NCBI GenBank assembly: GCA_943736015.1
Contig: OX031072.1
Location: forward strand, 10,319,501 to 10,383,500
Origin: Tridacna crocea
Lineage: Eukaryota > Mollusca > Bivalvia > Cardiida > Cardiidae
Length of the DNA stretch: 64,000 nt
Direction of reading: 5' to 3'
The notes beneath the pieces were generated by a model that worked only from the letters and a program-made list of their open reading frames with translations, made no database searches and was not told the DNA's origin. The translations under genes were made by a program, and so were the position numbers. How positions within the stretch are numbered: the stretch's first letter is position 1; each line of letters starts with the position of its first letter. Shown here one piece after another: positions 23,808 to 35,408 of the stretch.

Positions 23808-24039
23808 TTAACCCTTTACCACACAATGCAAACCTTTGATAGCCCTTGGAAAGAAGCCTTTTAAAAACATTGTGGTAAAAAAAGAAAATGCTGATAGCCA
23901 GCATTTTCTCCTATTCCCACAATGTTTTCTCTCCTCTTCAATACAAATTTCAAATTTTCAATCGCTTTTATTTATTTTGATATCTGGAAATGCTTTCAAT
24001 TTGGATCAGTCTAAATTTTGTTGTCTGGTAAAGGGTTAA
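23808..24039 (+). mobile_element. Type-1 MITE
   Basis: Orthologue with a deleted left end at 34062-34255 in unit B. Confidence 0.85.
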
Positions 24040-24267
24040 CCCATTACCACAAAATCCCGACTTTTAACGATCCTGAAAAAGAAGCCTTTTGAAAACATTG
24101 TAGGAAAAGGAGAAAATGCTGGTAACCAGCATTTTCTCCTTTTCCCAAAATGTTTTCTACCCTTCACAGAAGGACAAAAGGAATCTAAAGTTTTCAGTCA
24201 CTTTTGTCGTCTGCAATTGCTATCAATTTGTACAAGCCTAAAATATTGTTGTTCGGTAATGAGTTAA
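24036..24267 (+). mobile_element. Type-1 MITE, unit A only
   Basis: Shares TTAA with its neighbour. Unit B continues directly from GAGTTAA to GTACC (34252-34260), the empty site. Confidence 0.85.
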
Positions 24268-24291
24268 AAACCTACCTCTCATATTAAAGTT

Positions 24292-24355
24292 TAACCCATT
24301 ACCACACAATCCCTACTTTTGATGCCCCTGAGAAAGAAGCCTTTTTGAAAACACT
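24292..24355 (+). mobile_element. Type-1 MITE left end
   Basis: Left arm only, running into a SINE. Confidence 0.7.
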
Positions 24356-24531
24356 GATCATTGTTTCAACGATGGTTATTTGGGAAAGCAGCCAGTGGCT
24401 TGGAAAGAATATTGTGCAGAGTACTAGTAACAGAAACTCCAGGAACGCATGGATAGGTGCACTGGCCACCGTGATATAACTGAAATAATGTTGAAAACAT
24501 TGTTAAACATCATACAATCAATCAATCATTA
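24355..24531 (+). mobile_element. SINE 3' part
   Basis: Body and tail with ATACAATCAATCAATCA; no tRNA-like head. Confidence 0.65.
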
Positions 24532-24849
24532 AACTTGCAACCCTTTGGGCTATGGGAGACAGTTGTATCTGGGTAGAAATCTGCAGTTCCCATCAAAGGT
24601 TCTTGCTTCAAATCCCATGGTGTGTAGGAATGACACATGAGCCATGCTCTGGCAAAAGGAGGCTTAATGCATCTCCATAATGCATTACAGAAAGTCATCA
24701 CATAATCACGGATCCATAAAGTCCATTTTGTTAAACAACAGATGTAAACGTGAGGTAGACTGATCCTTTGACCAACAAATTGACCATTAGCAGAGAGTTT
24801 GGGTCCAGGTCAGCCTGCAAAGACAGCCTGTAACAGAATATAAAATATA

Positions 24850-25060
24850 CTTTCTACTGGATTACAGGCCTTGGGATTACTGGCCCTGTACATAAAAAAT
24901 TGTACAGTCAAGTGGCAGGGGACTCAGAAACTTGTGCACGGCTGTGGTGAATCAAGTCGCCCTGAGCCAAAGGCAGGGTAGCTACATGATTCACCACAGC
25001 TGTGAACAAGTTTCCAAGTCCCCTGCCACCTGATTGTACAATGATTTTTATCATAGTGCA
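24850..25060. repeat. Large palindrome (foldback MITE)
   Basis: GGCTGTGGTGAATCA faces TGATTCACCACAGCTG; the outer arms AGTGGCAGGGGACT and AGTCCCCTGCCAC also pair. Copies: 35580-35715 in unit B, and a single arm only at 38640-38690 in unit C. Confidence 0.75.
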
Positions 25061-25594
25061 AAGTTTTACCACTCCAACATTTGTTAAGTGAATTTTACCT
25101 GTTTTTTTTTTTTGTTTGTTTTAAAAAATTGAGTATGCTGATGAATTTCCCTTCTGAGTGCCTCAATGCAATGAAAACTGAAGTCACTGGGAATTGACGT
25201 CACTGAAATCTTGGTAATACATGCTAAAATGTGCAGCTTTGGCACATAATCTTGATGTTAATCTTGATCTATGCTGCCTTTTCAGATGTTGTGTTGATAG
25301 TGTAGTCATGTATACTGGGCCCCTGACAGGGAAACTGCTTTTACGTCTGTTTTGCCAGTATACACATTATAATAATAATTATGTTTGAGGCATATAACCA
25401 AATCAGATCATGAGAAATTTCTTTGCAGTATAAAACAAAATACAAACTTGCTAAGGATTAGAGCAGGGAAAAAAAAAGAAAGACAAAAGGTCTAATATTG
25501 CCAGTCATAATACAGTTTTTATTATACTGCTGGATACCTTTACAAATCTACGGCTAAACATATGCTGTTCTCAGCAATAACACAGGTATGAATA

Positions 25595-25768
25595 AGCATT
25601 TTCAACAAGCATTTTCTACTTTTCCAATAATGTTTTTTACCCTTTGAAGGCCAAATCTAACCTTTCAAGGGCACATTCGAAAATTTGATTTACATAAATT
25701 TTGACTTTTCCATAGTAATACATTCAGTATGGCCAAGTCTAAAATTCTGTTGTTTGGTATAGGGTTAA
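25595..25768 (+). mobile_element. Diverged hairpin element, right half
   Basis: Ends TTTGGTATAGGGTTAA; shared with unit B at 36790-36958. Confidence 0.55.
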
Positions 25769-25967
25769 CCCTTTACTCCACAGATACCTTTGGAAAACAT
25801 TGTGGCAAAAGGTGAAATTGCTCGTGACGAGCAATTTCACCTTTTGTCACAATGTTTTCTATGCTGTAAAAAAGGAGTCATTTACACATGAGAAACGGCT
25901 TCACCCTTGTTGTTATTTAGGTTGAATTAGAGATGCCATAGAAATGCTTTATGGGGTAAAGGGTTAA
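25765..25967 (+). mobile_element. Type-2 TTAA hairpin MITE, unit A only
   Basis: Core GGCAAAAGGTGAAATTGC with its exact partner. The outer arms GCCATAGAAATGC and CTTTATGGGGTAAAGGG are unrelated to type 1. Unit B has TTAAATCTCAAC (36952-36963), the empty site. Confidence 0.88.
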
Positions 25968-25975
25968 ATCTTAAG

Positions 25976-26334
25976 GTAGTAGACCCCTAATACCTCTAGT
26001 GTTGCATTGCATAAAGTTTTCTTGATAGTTGATAAATACGGATGTATACAGGTATAATACTTTTGCACATTTTTAATGGACTAGAAATTTCTTTATGCCT
26101 ATCTTGAAATTATTTGTAGATACTTTTGTTAGTTTCCAGAAAAGGGAGGTAATTACTATCTCTCTTTGTAATGAAAATACAGTGGTTTTAGATTTATAAA
26201 TGATAATTTTAGAAAAGACAAAAAGGGAAAAGTGGCTTGGTTAAAGTAGTACAATAACAGTCGTTTTTAATCATAACAAATTTTGTAGGATAATATTACT
26301 GTGGAAATAGCCGTTTTCTATTAGGGGTCTACTA
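25976..26334 (+). mobile_element. ~360-bp MITE with AGTAGACCCCTAAT ends
   Basis: Inverted ends AGTAGACCCCTAAT and ATTAGGGGTCTACT. A second copy is at 3950-4633. Absent from unit B. Confidence 0.8.
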
Positions 26335-26335
26335 C

Positions 26336-26614
26336 GTCAGCTCTTTACCAAACATCACAGTTTTAGACTGGTCCAAATTGAAAGCACTTGCAGATGACAA
26401 AATAAACGCAACTGAAAAATTGAAATTTGTATCAAGCCTGGCAGAAAAGATTGTCCAAAAAGAAGAAAATGTTGGTTACCAGCATTTTTTCCTTTTTCTA
26501 AGGTTTTTCTAACTTATCACAGACAAATTTCCTCATCTGAGTTGAATTTAAATTGCTTTCTGAAACTGCTTTAAATTTGGACAAGTCTACATTTCCCTTG
26601 TGTGATAAAAGATT
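26336..26614. mobile_element. Chimeric type-1 MITE at the A/B junction
   Basis: The left arm is from one copy (minus type) and the right arm equals the right half of 14678-14906. The switch is near the palindrome centre at about 26500. Confidence 0.75.
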
Positions 26615-26653
26615 AATAATGTAACAAAAACAAGTTTTATATTTTACAAGAAC

Positions 26654-27692
26654 CTACAGCTCCTCTATAAGAGTTCTCTTCTTTGGTTTAAATTGCCCTC
26701 CCAACTTTGTCTCTAACTCGCTTTTAGATTTAATAAAAAGATCAAGGTCACTTTCAACCCTTAACCCCATAAGGCATTTCTATGGTATCTCTAACTGACC
26801 CTAAATAACAACAAGGATTATGCCGTTTCTTATGTGTATATGACACCTTTTGATAGCATAGAAAACATTGTAAAAGGTGAAATTGCTCGTCACAAGCAAT
26901 TTCACCTTTTGCCACAATGTTTTCCAAAGACTCCTATAAGCAATACATAGAAATGAGTATTTATGGAGTAAAAGGTTAATAAGCGAATATTCAAGGTTCA
27001 ATTCTGGCACTAAACCTAGCATACACATTCCATAACTCTGTACCAAACTTAACAAAAATTCACATTTTTTCTTGCACTGAAACAGTTGTTTTCTATAGGT
27101 TCCCATTTTCTAATTTGCTGCTTTTCTGACACTGTCTTTTGTTGTTGATTTACTGGTATATGCAGTTCTGAAAACATCAAATAAATCTGAAACTGCTGTT
27201 AAAATACATCTCAGAGGATTGTCTTTGATTGGACAGGAAATAATCTCCAGCACATCATTTAGGACGGATAAATTCTGTTCTGCATTGGAGTCAAACCCAC
27301 AATTCTTTAGATTGTAATTTAGAAAAACATGACTGTATTGAATATTGCACACTGTAAAAATTTTGACCTTGACCTAGAACACTGGACAAATTTATCAGGT
27401 CTTCAGCACTGTCAGTTGCCATGGAAACATGGTCTCCATTGTGTAGTCTGCAAATATATGCATACGAGTACAGAACATTCAACTGTTTATATCTTACATC
27501 AGCCGATGGTTTTGTTCTCAAAAGTTCTGATATTTTTGGAATTTCAGATTTAATATTTGGTTTACTGGAGTCCTCTTTCACTGAATCCATTTCCATGACA
27601 ACAGGAACTGCGTCTTTCCACCATGGAATCCATTCTTCCAACAGGTTACCAAGACAACCATCAGTGATCATGTATTCAAATTCTCTCTTCTC
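26654..27692 (-). pseudogene. ZNHIT2 pseudogene, exon-3 copy in duplication unit B
   Basis: This matches ZNHIT2 exon 3 from its acceptor (TTTACAG before 27692) to the TLIEEL stop at 26654. Two lesions disable it. A one-base insertion near 27305-27315 (TTTAGATTG where unit A has TTTGACTG) shifts the frame. A type-2 TTAA hairpin element at 26754-26979 interrupts the C-terminal coding part. The matching exon 2 is absent from unit B, so a full ZNHIT2 cannot be made here. Similarity is still high, so the event looks fairly recent. Confidence 0.85.
26754..26979 (-). mobile_element. Type-2 TTAA hairpin MITE inside ZNHIT2 pseudogene
   Basis: TCAA at the left and TTAA at the right. The intact exon reads CACTTTTAATGAGCG, so a single TTAA was the target. 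Confidence 0.92.
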
Positions 27693-27736
27693 CTGTAAAA
27701 AAGATACAAAAGAAGTAATGCAAGTGCATCTTAAAC

Positions 27737-27975
27737 CCTTTTCTAGACAATCCTGTATTTTTCTCACAGCCATAAAGAAACTTTTTTGAAAATGAATATG
27801 GTAAGAGGTGGGTAGGTAGGGTAGAAAATATTGTGGGAAAAGTGAAAATGTTTTTTATCATCATTTTTCACTTATTCCAAGAATATTTTCTACCCTTTCT
27901 TGGACAAATTTAAACTTGTTAAAGACATTTCTGTCTGTCGGCTGTAAATAGTTACATGTGTAAAATTTTGTCAGC
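27737..27975 (+). mobile_element. Old type-1-related element, uninterrupted in unit B
   Basis: It gives the intact form of 15868-16460. Core GGGAAAAGTGAAAATG with partner CATTTTTCACTTATTCC. Confidence 0.7.
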
Positions 27976-28250
27976 TGATGACCTCTTGAATGTTCTTTGC
28001 AAGGATCATTCTAGTCACTGGAAATTGGGATAAGTGACTTTCGTGTGGAAATATTTATGCATTTTCTGGAAGTTTAAATCAGTTCTGTGCAAGACATCCA
28101 ACTGTTTAATTCAAAGAGCTGTCCAAATTCTGAAAACATAAAAAGTTCCAATTAAGATGCTTTGGACCATGTATTTTATAATCATTATTGTGGTAAATGT
28201 TCCCTCTGGCTTGAATTAAGATGGTTCCATCTTCCTATGACAGGTTAATT

Positions 28251-28557
28251 AAATGTATGATGTTTAACACCATTTTCAACAGTATCTTAGTTATATCACA
28301 GCAACCAGTGCACCTATCCATGCTTTTCTTAAGAATCACTGGCATTTTACCAGTGACCCACACAATATTCTTTCCAACCCACTGGCTGCTTTCCCACATA
28401 ATACTGTTGAAAGAATGGTCAGTAGTAAGTGAGAAATGAATCCTGAAGAAATGACTATCATCAATTCTCAGAAAGAAATCGGCCAAGTAAAGGACTGAAC
28501 CAGCTTTCTCCTATTCTAAAGCCCTGTAGGCTACAGACTAAGCTACCAGGGTTCAGA
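28251..28557 (-). mobile_element. SINE, near full length
   Basis: Body plus a degraded tRNA-like head (TAGCTTAGTCTGTAG on the minus strand). Confidence 0.75.
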
Positions 28558-28652
28558 CATCTCTAAGCAGACCCTATGTTTGTCAGATCTATAGCAGCTA
28601 AGTGTACAATATACAGTGTTACATCTGGGGCACGTATACTTGGATATGTTCT
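28558..28652 (-). pseudogene. Second, partial ZNHIT2 exon-1 fragment in unit B
   Basis: About 95 bases repeat the middle of exon 1 (the stretch around the TCPRC and CYKSDKH codons). The fragment is wedged between a SINE (28251-28557) and a truncated hairpin MITE (28653-28800). It shows that an exon-1-plus-MITE segment was duplicated again inside unit B. Confidence 0.7.
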
Positions 28653-28800
28653 ATAACCCTGAAATAGAAGCCTTTTGAGAACATTGTGGGAAAAGGAGAA
28701 AATGTTGGTAATCAGTATTTTCTCCTTTTTCCTACAATGTTTTCGGAAGGCTTCTTCCTGTGGGTCATTAAAACCAGTGATTGTTTGGTAAAGGGTTAAC
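28653..28800. mobile_element. Symmetric type-1 MITE, left-truncated
   Basis: Orthologue of 19236-19413. Confidence 0.7.
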
Positions 28801-28851
28801 AGATGAGAAGCAAGACTAATAAACCAACGACTCTAAAATTAAAAGGTTAAC

Positions 28852-29056
28852 CTTCCATGAAGCAGTCCTTATAGAACATCTCTGAGCACACCCTATGTTT
28901 GTCAGATTTATAGCAGGTAATTGTACAATATACAGTGTTACATCTGGGACATGTATACTTGGATGTGTTCTTCAAGCACAAGCCGCAGATTTTATCTCCA
29001 TTAGTAACATCTGCTTCGCTCTCTATGATTAATATTTCCAGCTTTTTGTCTGCCAT
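28852..29056 (-). pseudogene. ZNHIT2 exon-1 copy (HIT zinc finger) in unit B
   Basis: The segment is 205 nt, the same length as the intact exon 1. It opens with MADKKLEIL and keeps all eight zinc ligands. The donor is GTTAAC instead of GTAGAC. No exon 2 follows and exon 3 is broken, so a functional ZNHIT2 is unlikely. A free-standing zinc-finger peptide read through the donor remains possible, because the frame stays open a short way to about 28847. Confidence 0.75.
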
Positions 29057-29351
29057 CTCTTCTGTTTTTTTTTTTACCTGAAATATGAAAATGATACGTG
29101 AGCTATACTCTGCAAAAAGGTGGTTTGATTCATCTGCAAAAAGTATCAAACCAAATTCAAACATCAGCCTACATGGCAAAATAACATCTAAGCTAGCCAG
29201 TGACTTAGCAGTACAAGTACAAAATTCAATCTGCAATATGTGGCTAGCAGAGCCAAAGTTCACAAAAATAAGATCAAAGCTAGCCATTGACTTAGCTGTA
29301 CAATGTATTCTGTTAGGTGTACAAGGACAAAATTCAATCTGCAAGCGATGT

Positions 29352-29577
29352 TTAACCCTTTACCACACAACAAGGGCTTCAGACTACCTAGTGAAAGATG
29401 CCTTTCGAAAACATCATGGGAAAATGGAGAAATGGTAACCAGCATTTTCTCCTTTTTCCACTAAGTTTTCTACTCTATCAAAGAAAAATTGCACCATTGG
29501 AGCCACCATGAAATTGTCATCTGCAAATGCTTTCAATTTGGATAGGTCTACAATGTTGCCATTTGGTAAAGGGTTAA
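29352..29577 (+). mobile_element. Type-1 MITE shared with unit A
   Basis: Same site and same core deletion as 19872-20096. Confidence 0.85.
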
Positions 29578-30059
29578 AATTCTCTATATTGGGACTCTTT
29601 AAATTATGGATGGTATGCATTCTACTGCCTGCTCAGAGCAGAGGTTGCTCCGAATTACATAAACATTGTGAGGCATGTGAACAACCAGAAGTCTGCAAGC
29701 CCAGGCTTCAACATCCAGTTTGCATGTATGCCTTTCAATGAAGAAATGACAGGCAGACATTTAACAAACAGCAAAAAGTTTTGTCCCCTGTCAGGGGACT
29801 GCAGAGCAAGCCAATCTGGGTCAAACCTTTTTACAGATGCATGAAGCCTCCTTTTCACAGAACATAGCTCAAACAGACTGAAGAAAATCTGTACTAAATT
29901 TGGTGTTAATGGAAAGTTAAGTCATTAATTTATCTAACAATCCCTGCTCATGTCACTCGCCCATGTTACTAGCAGGTAACAAGAATATAGCAGCATGAAG
30001 TCAGAGGTGTCTGAGATGCCATTGTGATAAACTTTCATTCCACAAACACTCTATGAATG

Positions 30060-30562
30060 ATTTACGGATGTTTCAGTTACAGACAAGTTTGGTAACCAAG
30101 ACTTTTAAAGTAAATTGATTGAATGTTTTGAATGTTTCAGTAACAAAGCGATTATATAGTGTATATGTATTGTGATGTTCTTTTAAGCCCAGTGCATGGC
30201 TTTATTTTGTCCAAACCTTCATTATTTAAAGCCTTAATTTGTATTTTCCACTACGTTTCATAAATAACTTTTTGTTATACCTCATATTACATGCTGTATA
30301 TATTGACCATGTGGATTACCTATTTTTCAAGCAATAGAGGCTGGAAAGTGAAAAAATAAAAGGTTTGAACCTATCTATCAAGGGATAAATAGGTGAAAAG
30401 TGCAAAAGTAAAAGGTTTGAACAAAACAAAGCCATACATTAGGCGTTAAAAACGTCACAGAACATAAACACAATACAATTGCTTTGTTACCGAAACATCC
30501 AATTGATTTACTCTGTAAGTCTATGTTACCGAACTCGTCTGCTACCGAAACATCTGTCACAC
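30060..30562. mobile_element. ~505-bp TIR element, copy 2
   Basis: Exact 9-bp duplication CTATGAATG (30051-30059, 30563-30571). Unit A has the unoccupied site CTAGGAATGGCTGG near 20815. Confidence 0.88.
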
Positions 30563-30739
30563 CTATGAATGGCTGGTATGATGGGTAGCAGAGAAAAATT
30601 CATTTAAAAAAATCGGAGCAACCTTTCAGACTGAATGCAGAGTGAAAGATTCACGGATTTTGAAGAATACCTTCTAGAAATAAACCGCTTTACATCCTTC
30701 GACAACTTGTACAAAAAAAAGGTACAGACAAAAAACAGT

Positions 30740-31527
30740 ACCTTCAGTCTGAAGGTGTCTGCTCCGATGCTATTTTTGTGACTGGTCTTCGCTAACACCT
30801 TCAGTCCAGCCATTCATTGAACCCGTATGGAAAAAATACGATTTTACCCGCATCTTTTCGAACGTCTCAATTCGACAAAAATTCCAATGACAGCTAATAA
30901 AATGGGTATGGATCGTTAGATAAATGATTAATCTTTAAGAGCACACAAAATATGTTGCAAAATACTAATTAAATCAATGGGAATTTACCTTTTTCCCAAC
31001 GTAAATAAATCCAGCATAATTTGTAAACAACTAACACGGCGACTTCCGTTATTCAGGCATGCGCACTCAACGGAATTTGAAATTTGTACAGTCTGGTTCC
31101 CTAACCCTATACAGCCAAGTTCGATCAAGGTGCGTTTATTTAGCAGCAAAATTCGCAACTAAACCATCCTGTAGCGTGTCGGAGATACTGCGATTTCTGC
31201 TGAGACATGCGCATTGAAAAGATAACCATGTTTTGATTTCTGGTGAAGTAGGTCAACCATTATTTACGTTGAAAAGTACAGATTTGCACAAAGGTAAGAG
31301 TTGGATATTAACTAACATCAGTTTTTTTGTAAAGATTAATCATTTATCTAACAATCCATGCCCATTTTAGTAGTTGTCATTTGAAATTCTGTCGCATAGA
31401 GCCGTTCGAAAAGATGCGGGTAAAATCGTATTTTTTCCATACGGGTTCAATGAATGGCTGATATGAAGGTGTTAGCGAAGACCAGTCACAAAAATAGCAT
31501 CGGAGCAGACACCTTCAGACTGAAGGT
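30740..31527. mobile_element. ~790-bp long-TIR element, unit B only
   Basis: Arms of about 195 bp (30740-30937 and 31330-31527) are inverted; each tip is itself a near-palindrome (ACCTTCAGTCTGAAGGT). Flanks AAAAACAGT and AAAAAAGCAGT look like a 9-11 bp target duplication. Unit A has a single AAAAAACAGTAAAG (about 20997). Confidence 0.85.
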
Positions 31528-32569
31528 AAAAAAGCAGTAAAGTCAATCATGTGTTCTCATGTCGTATTCAGTATTATGCCAGATCATTTTAGCCTTTAAT
31601 GAAGGCTTTATAGCTAATACCTTTTCTTTTAAAGGCCCAGAATAAAGAAATTATTCAAACAACAATCAAAGTAAGCAAGACGTAGTCATTTTCTTTGATG
31701 AAAATAACGTTTTCGTGTATGGCGGCTTTTAAAGCAAGGGAAATAACTTTGCAAAGCGGTAGGCCTAAAATCGCAAAGTCTTAAGCAGCCAACTACACGG
31801 AAAATAACATGTAGATCTACAGCAAAATTGCGAGTAAAGACGGTAGGCAATACATCTATGAGAGGAAACAGACTTTTTGACTTTTTAATAGATAAAAATT
31901 GGACTAGAATAAAGGAAACGAGAAATAGTAATGCTACTAAATATCATTTGTGGATTGATCTCAGGTTTGGAAACGGTGACCCCGGATTTCAGTGTGATTT
32001 TTATGGTCTAAGGGAGAAAACTCGTACAATCTTTTTCAATTAGTTATGAAGAGTACTCTCCCTTATTAACCCCCCCTTTCCAGTCACACCGAAACTTTAA
32101 GAACCGGTGTAAGGTTAATTTATGTCCTCACCGTCGATTGGAAATCTGGACCTTCTGTTAACCCTTATCCTGCTGAAAAAGTTAACTTTCAGTATTTTAT
32201 CTTTCAAAGGCAGGATGCTGATTGTATTATTTTAAATCAATTCATTATCTAAGGGAAGTGTTCAAATGAAAAGAGAGTGACCTCTCTTCTTACAACCTTC
32301 CACTTAAAAAAAAAGGGGGGGGGCGGGGGTAATAAACTTGAATCAACATGAATAAATCGGCAAAAACTATTGCTTTCATCATCCATTTATTAGCTTGGAA
32401 GATTCAGACCTGTATGATTTCACTTTCTGTCCCATGTCTCGTACGGTCATTGATCAAAGAAATGATTGGAATGTGACTATTCAGTTCATATTATCGATAT
32501 TTGTCAGTAACCTCGAAAACCTAATTGGACGAAAACGTGTCATTGGTTTATGGGTTTAAACTGTAATAA

Positions 32570-32836
32570 TATGGCTTGCAACACGGGAAAAGGGGCTTTC
32601 GGACATTTGCGTAAAGCGTCGTCTCGGATCAGCCTGCGCAGTCCGCGCAGGCTAATCCGAGACGGCACTTTACGACTACATTAGATTTTGTGCTACAGTA
32701 GACTTGTGTGAAACAGAAAATCACATAAAAACGGAAAGTGCCGTCTCGGATTAGCCTGCGAGGACTGCGCAGACTGATCCGAGACGACGCTTTACGCAAA
32801 TGTCCGAATGCCCCTTTTCCCGTGTTGCAGCCCATA
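32570..32836. mobile_element. TA-flanked MITE with CTTGCAACACGGGAAAAGG ends
   Basis: Near-identical 27-bp inverted ends begin TATGG. The interior has repeated GCCTGCGCAG palindromes. Absent from unit A near 22720. A second copy lies at 39435-39702. The TA duplication suggests a Tc1/mariner-type MITE. Confidence 0.85.
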
Positions 32837-33417
32837 TATAAGTAAGCTTATTTATCGTATACACTTGATAAATTCTATAATTATACATATTCTAAGTGCG
32901 CTCTTACTTTGATAACCGAATATTTATTGTTATTTCCAAGTTTGAATTTCGGCGGTCGCCTTGTTTACAAATGTGACAAAATGCAAGGGAGACTACCATC
33001 TATTTACAAAATAGTATCCACGAATGCAACTGGGTTTTCTTTCATTTGTCTTCTGTCATGATGTTTTAAGAAGAAACAGCATCTACAATGAATCCCGTAT
33101 AAAACTATGCCACAAATAATGACAGCTCTACGATTTTTTTTTTCTTTCGATACGGATCGTCTTCATTAACTTTCCGGAAATGATAAATTCGTCTTTGGTT
33201 TTATGCTGTCTACAAATAAAAGGGACGTAACTCTGATATTAAGGAAGTGATGTAGTATGTAGGAGTTTTCTCCCTTTGACCATAAATTTTTCGTTATTTA
33301 AGCCGTATACCTGTTCAGTTCCACACAGACCTTCCCACTGCCGAAAATCAATGTAAACAGTGTGGAAGGAAAATCAATGTGTATATGAAGAACAGGATCT
33401 TCTTAAAGTCGCAAACA

Positions 33418-33590
33418 TTATTAGCTGGATGAATGAATGAATGAATGAATGAATGAATGAATGGGATGTTTTACCCCACCACAGGCTGCCTTAGTTTCAT
33501 GATGAATCTTGTTTTTTTCCTGGCAGAAAAAAAAAATGATCGTACTGTTGATAAACGTTCGAATAATAATAAAGTACAATAATGACCAGA
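33418..33590. repeat. Unit B-only insert with (GAAT)n
   Basis: (GAAT)n at 33427-33462 inside a stretch absent from unit A. Confidence 0.7.
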
Positions 33591-34061
33591 CCTATTTTAT
33601 TCTCCGTAAGTTCTCAACAGAATAATTTGTGTATACAAACTTGTCACAATAATCGTAAATAGTTTTAAACTGATTTTAAAAGCCCTTTTTCATCTTAGTT
33701 TTATCAGCCTATTTTCCTTACTAGACTAAGTGAATTTTTTAGAAAATGGGATCAAATTGGAAAAGGTTTTTTCTTTCATAATTCCTTGATATACATGTAA
33801 CTACGAAATTAATTAATTATATGTCATGTAATATTCTTCAAAAAGATATTGAAATGATAATGTTAAAAGATTATTTTGACCTAAGTAAGTATGGAATTCG
33901 AGACGTGATGATTTCCATTTCATCAGGGACCATCTATATGTCCCTTGAGAGACAGTCGTTTGGGAGTAAAGCAATGACCTCTCACATCAAAAGTCACAGA
34001 ATTAAGGCCAAGCATTGGCTACAACTTGTAACCCCCTGGCCTATGGGAGACACAAAGCGAA

Positions 34062-34255
34062 CACAATGCGAACTTTAGGCAGCCCTGGGAAAGAAGCCTC
34101 TTGAAAACAGCATTAACCAGCATTTTCTCCTTTTCACACAATGTTTTCTGTCCTCTTCAAGACAAATCTTAAATTTTCAGTTATATTTATTTTGAGGTCT
34201 GGAAATGCCTTCAATTTGGACCAGTCTAAGATTTTGTTGTCTGGTAAAGAGTTAA
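34062..34255 (+). mobile_element. Type-1 MITE, left end and one core arm deleted
   Basis: Orthologue of 23808-24039. Confidence 0.7.
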
Positions 34256-34399
34256 GTACCTTCCTGTGATTGAAAAGGTTCAGATCATTTTGGCCAAGCC
34301 TGGACTTAAACTTGAAACCCTGTGGCCTATGGGAGACAATTGTGTCTGGGTAGAAAATCTGCAGTGCCCATCAAAGGCTCTGGGTTCAAATCCCATGGT

Positions 34400-34897
34400 G
34401 TGTAGGAATGACACATGAGCCATGCTCTGGCAAATGAAGGCTTAATGCATCTCCGTAGTGCATTTTACCAAGAACTTCATCACATAATCATGGATCCTTA
34501 ACTCTTTACCACACGAGAAAATTTTAGACTGGTCCAAATTGAAAGCATTTGCGGACGACAAAATAAAAGTGACTAAAGAATTGAAATTTGTTCTGAGAAG
34601 GGTAGAAAACACCATGGGAAAAGGAGAAAATGCTGGTTACCAGCATTTTCTCCTTTTCCCACAGTGTTTTCTAAAGGCTTCTTTCTCAGGGGCGTCAAAA
34701 GTAGGGATTGTGTGGTAATGGGTTAGAGTCCATTTTGTTAAACAACAAACGGAAATGTGTGGTAGACTGGTCCTTTAACCAACATGTTGACCATCAGCAG
34801 AGAGTTTGGGTCTAGGTCAGCCTGTGCAGATTGTTTAGGGCAACCTGGGTCAATACATTTCACAGATACATTAAGTACCCTTCTCACAGAGCATGGG
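34400..34897. mobile_element. MITE with GAGCCATGCTCTGGCA ends, split by a type-1 copy
   Basis: Ends GAGCCATGCTCTGGCA and CTCACAGAGCATGGG, with TTAATGCATCT and its partner inside. The element at 34498-34726 interrupts it. Confidence 0.6.
34498..34726 (-). mobile_element. Type-1 MITE, unit B only
   Basis: TTAA left, TTAG right. Unit A reads GGATCCATAAAGTCC at the site (about 24711). Confidence 0.85.
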
Positions 34898-34976
34898 TGC
34901 TTGTTACTAATCTAGAAGGCAATCTTAAGAAGTGATTTATTGCAAGAACTTGTTTCACAATGTAAAATAAATGTGT

Positions 34977-35207
34977 TTAATCTTTTACCAAACAATAAAA
35001 TTTTAGACTGGTCCTAACTGAAAGCACTTGCAGACAACAAAATAAAGGTAAGTCAAAAATTAAAATTTGTTTCCAGCAGGGAAGAAAACATTGTGAGAAA
35101 AGGAGAAAATGCTGGTAACCAGCATTTTCTCCTTTTTTCCCCACAATGTTTTCAAAAGGCTTTTTCCTCAGGGGCATTAAAAGTGGTAATTGTGTAGTAA
35201 AGGGTAA
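34977..35207 (-). mobile_element. Type-1 MITE
   Basis: Left TTAA; the right end is GGGTAAC, joined to the next copy. Confidence 0.8.
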
Positions 35208-35408
35208 CTCTTTACCCAACTGCAAAACTTCAGACCCCTCTAGACTGAAAGCACTTGCACTTGCTGGTAATCAGCATTTTCTCCTTTTACTATAATGTTT
35301 ACGACCCCATCAAAGACAATATTCATAACTGCAGCCATATTTACTTTGTCGTCTGCAAATGTTTTCAAAGAGGTCTATACAAAATTTTGTTGTTTGGTAA
35401 GCAGTTAG
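35204..35408. mobile_element. Symmetric type-1 MITE
   Basis: Both outer arms are of the GTCGTCTGCAAAT / TTTAGAC kind, the opposite symmetry from 19236-19413. The core is partly lost. Confidence 0.65.

Larger units (their letters stand above)
14790..26500. repeat. Segmental duplication unit A
   Basis: This unit carries intact ZNHIT2 and intergenic sequence. Its pieces recur in the same order and orientation in unit B. Anchor pairs: 15027-15851 with 26654-27708; 17030-17290 with 28140-28420; 19236-19820 with 28650-29350; 20340-20850 with 29600-30060; 21570-23300 with 31560-33400; 23580-24039 with 33830-34255; 25090-25768 with 35760-36958. The left edge falls within hairpin MITE 14678-14906, the right edge within the MITE arm at 26336-26500. 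Confidence 0.85.

Noticed and set aside
29352-29577. Unit B hairpin MITE as an independent insertion
   Set aside because: Same site and same internal deletion as 19872-20096 in unit A, so it was inherited with the duplication.
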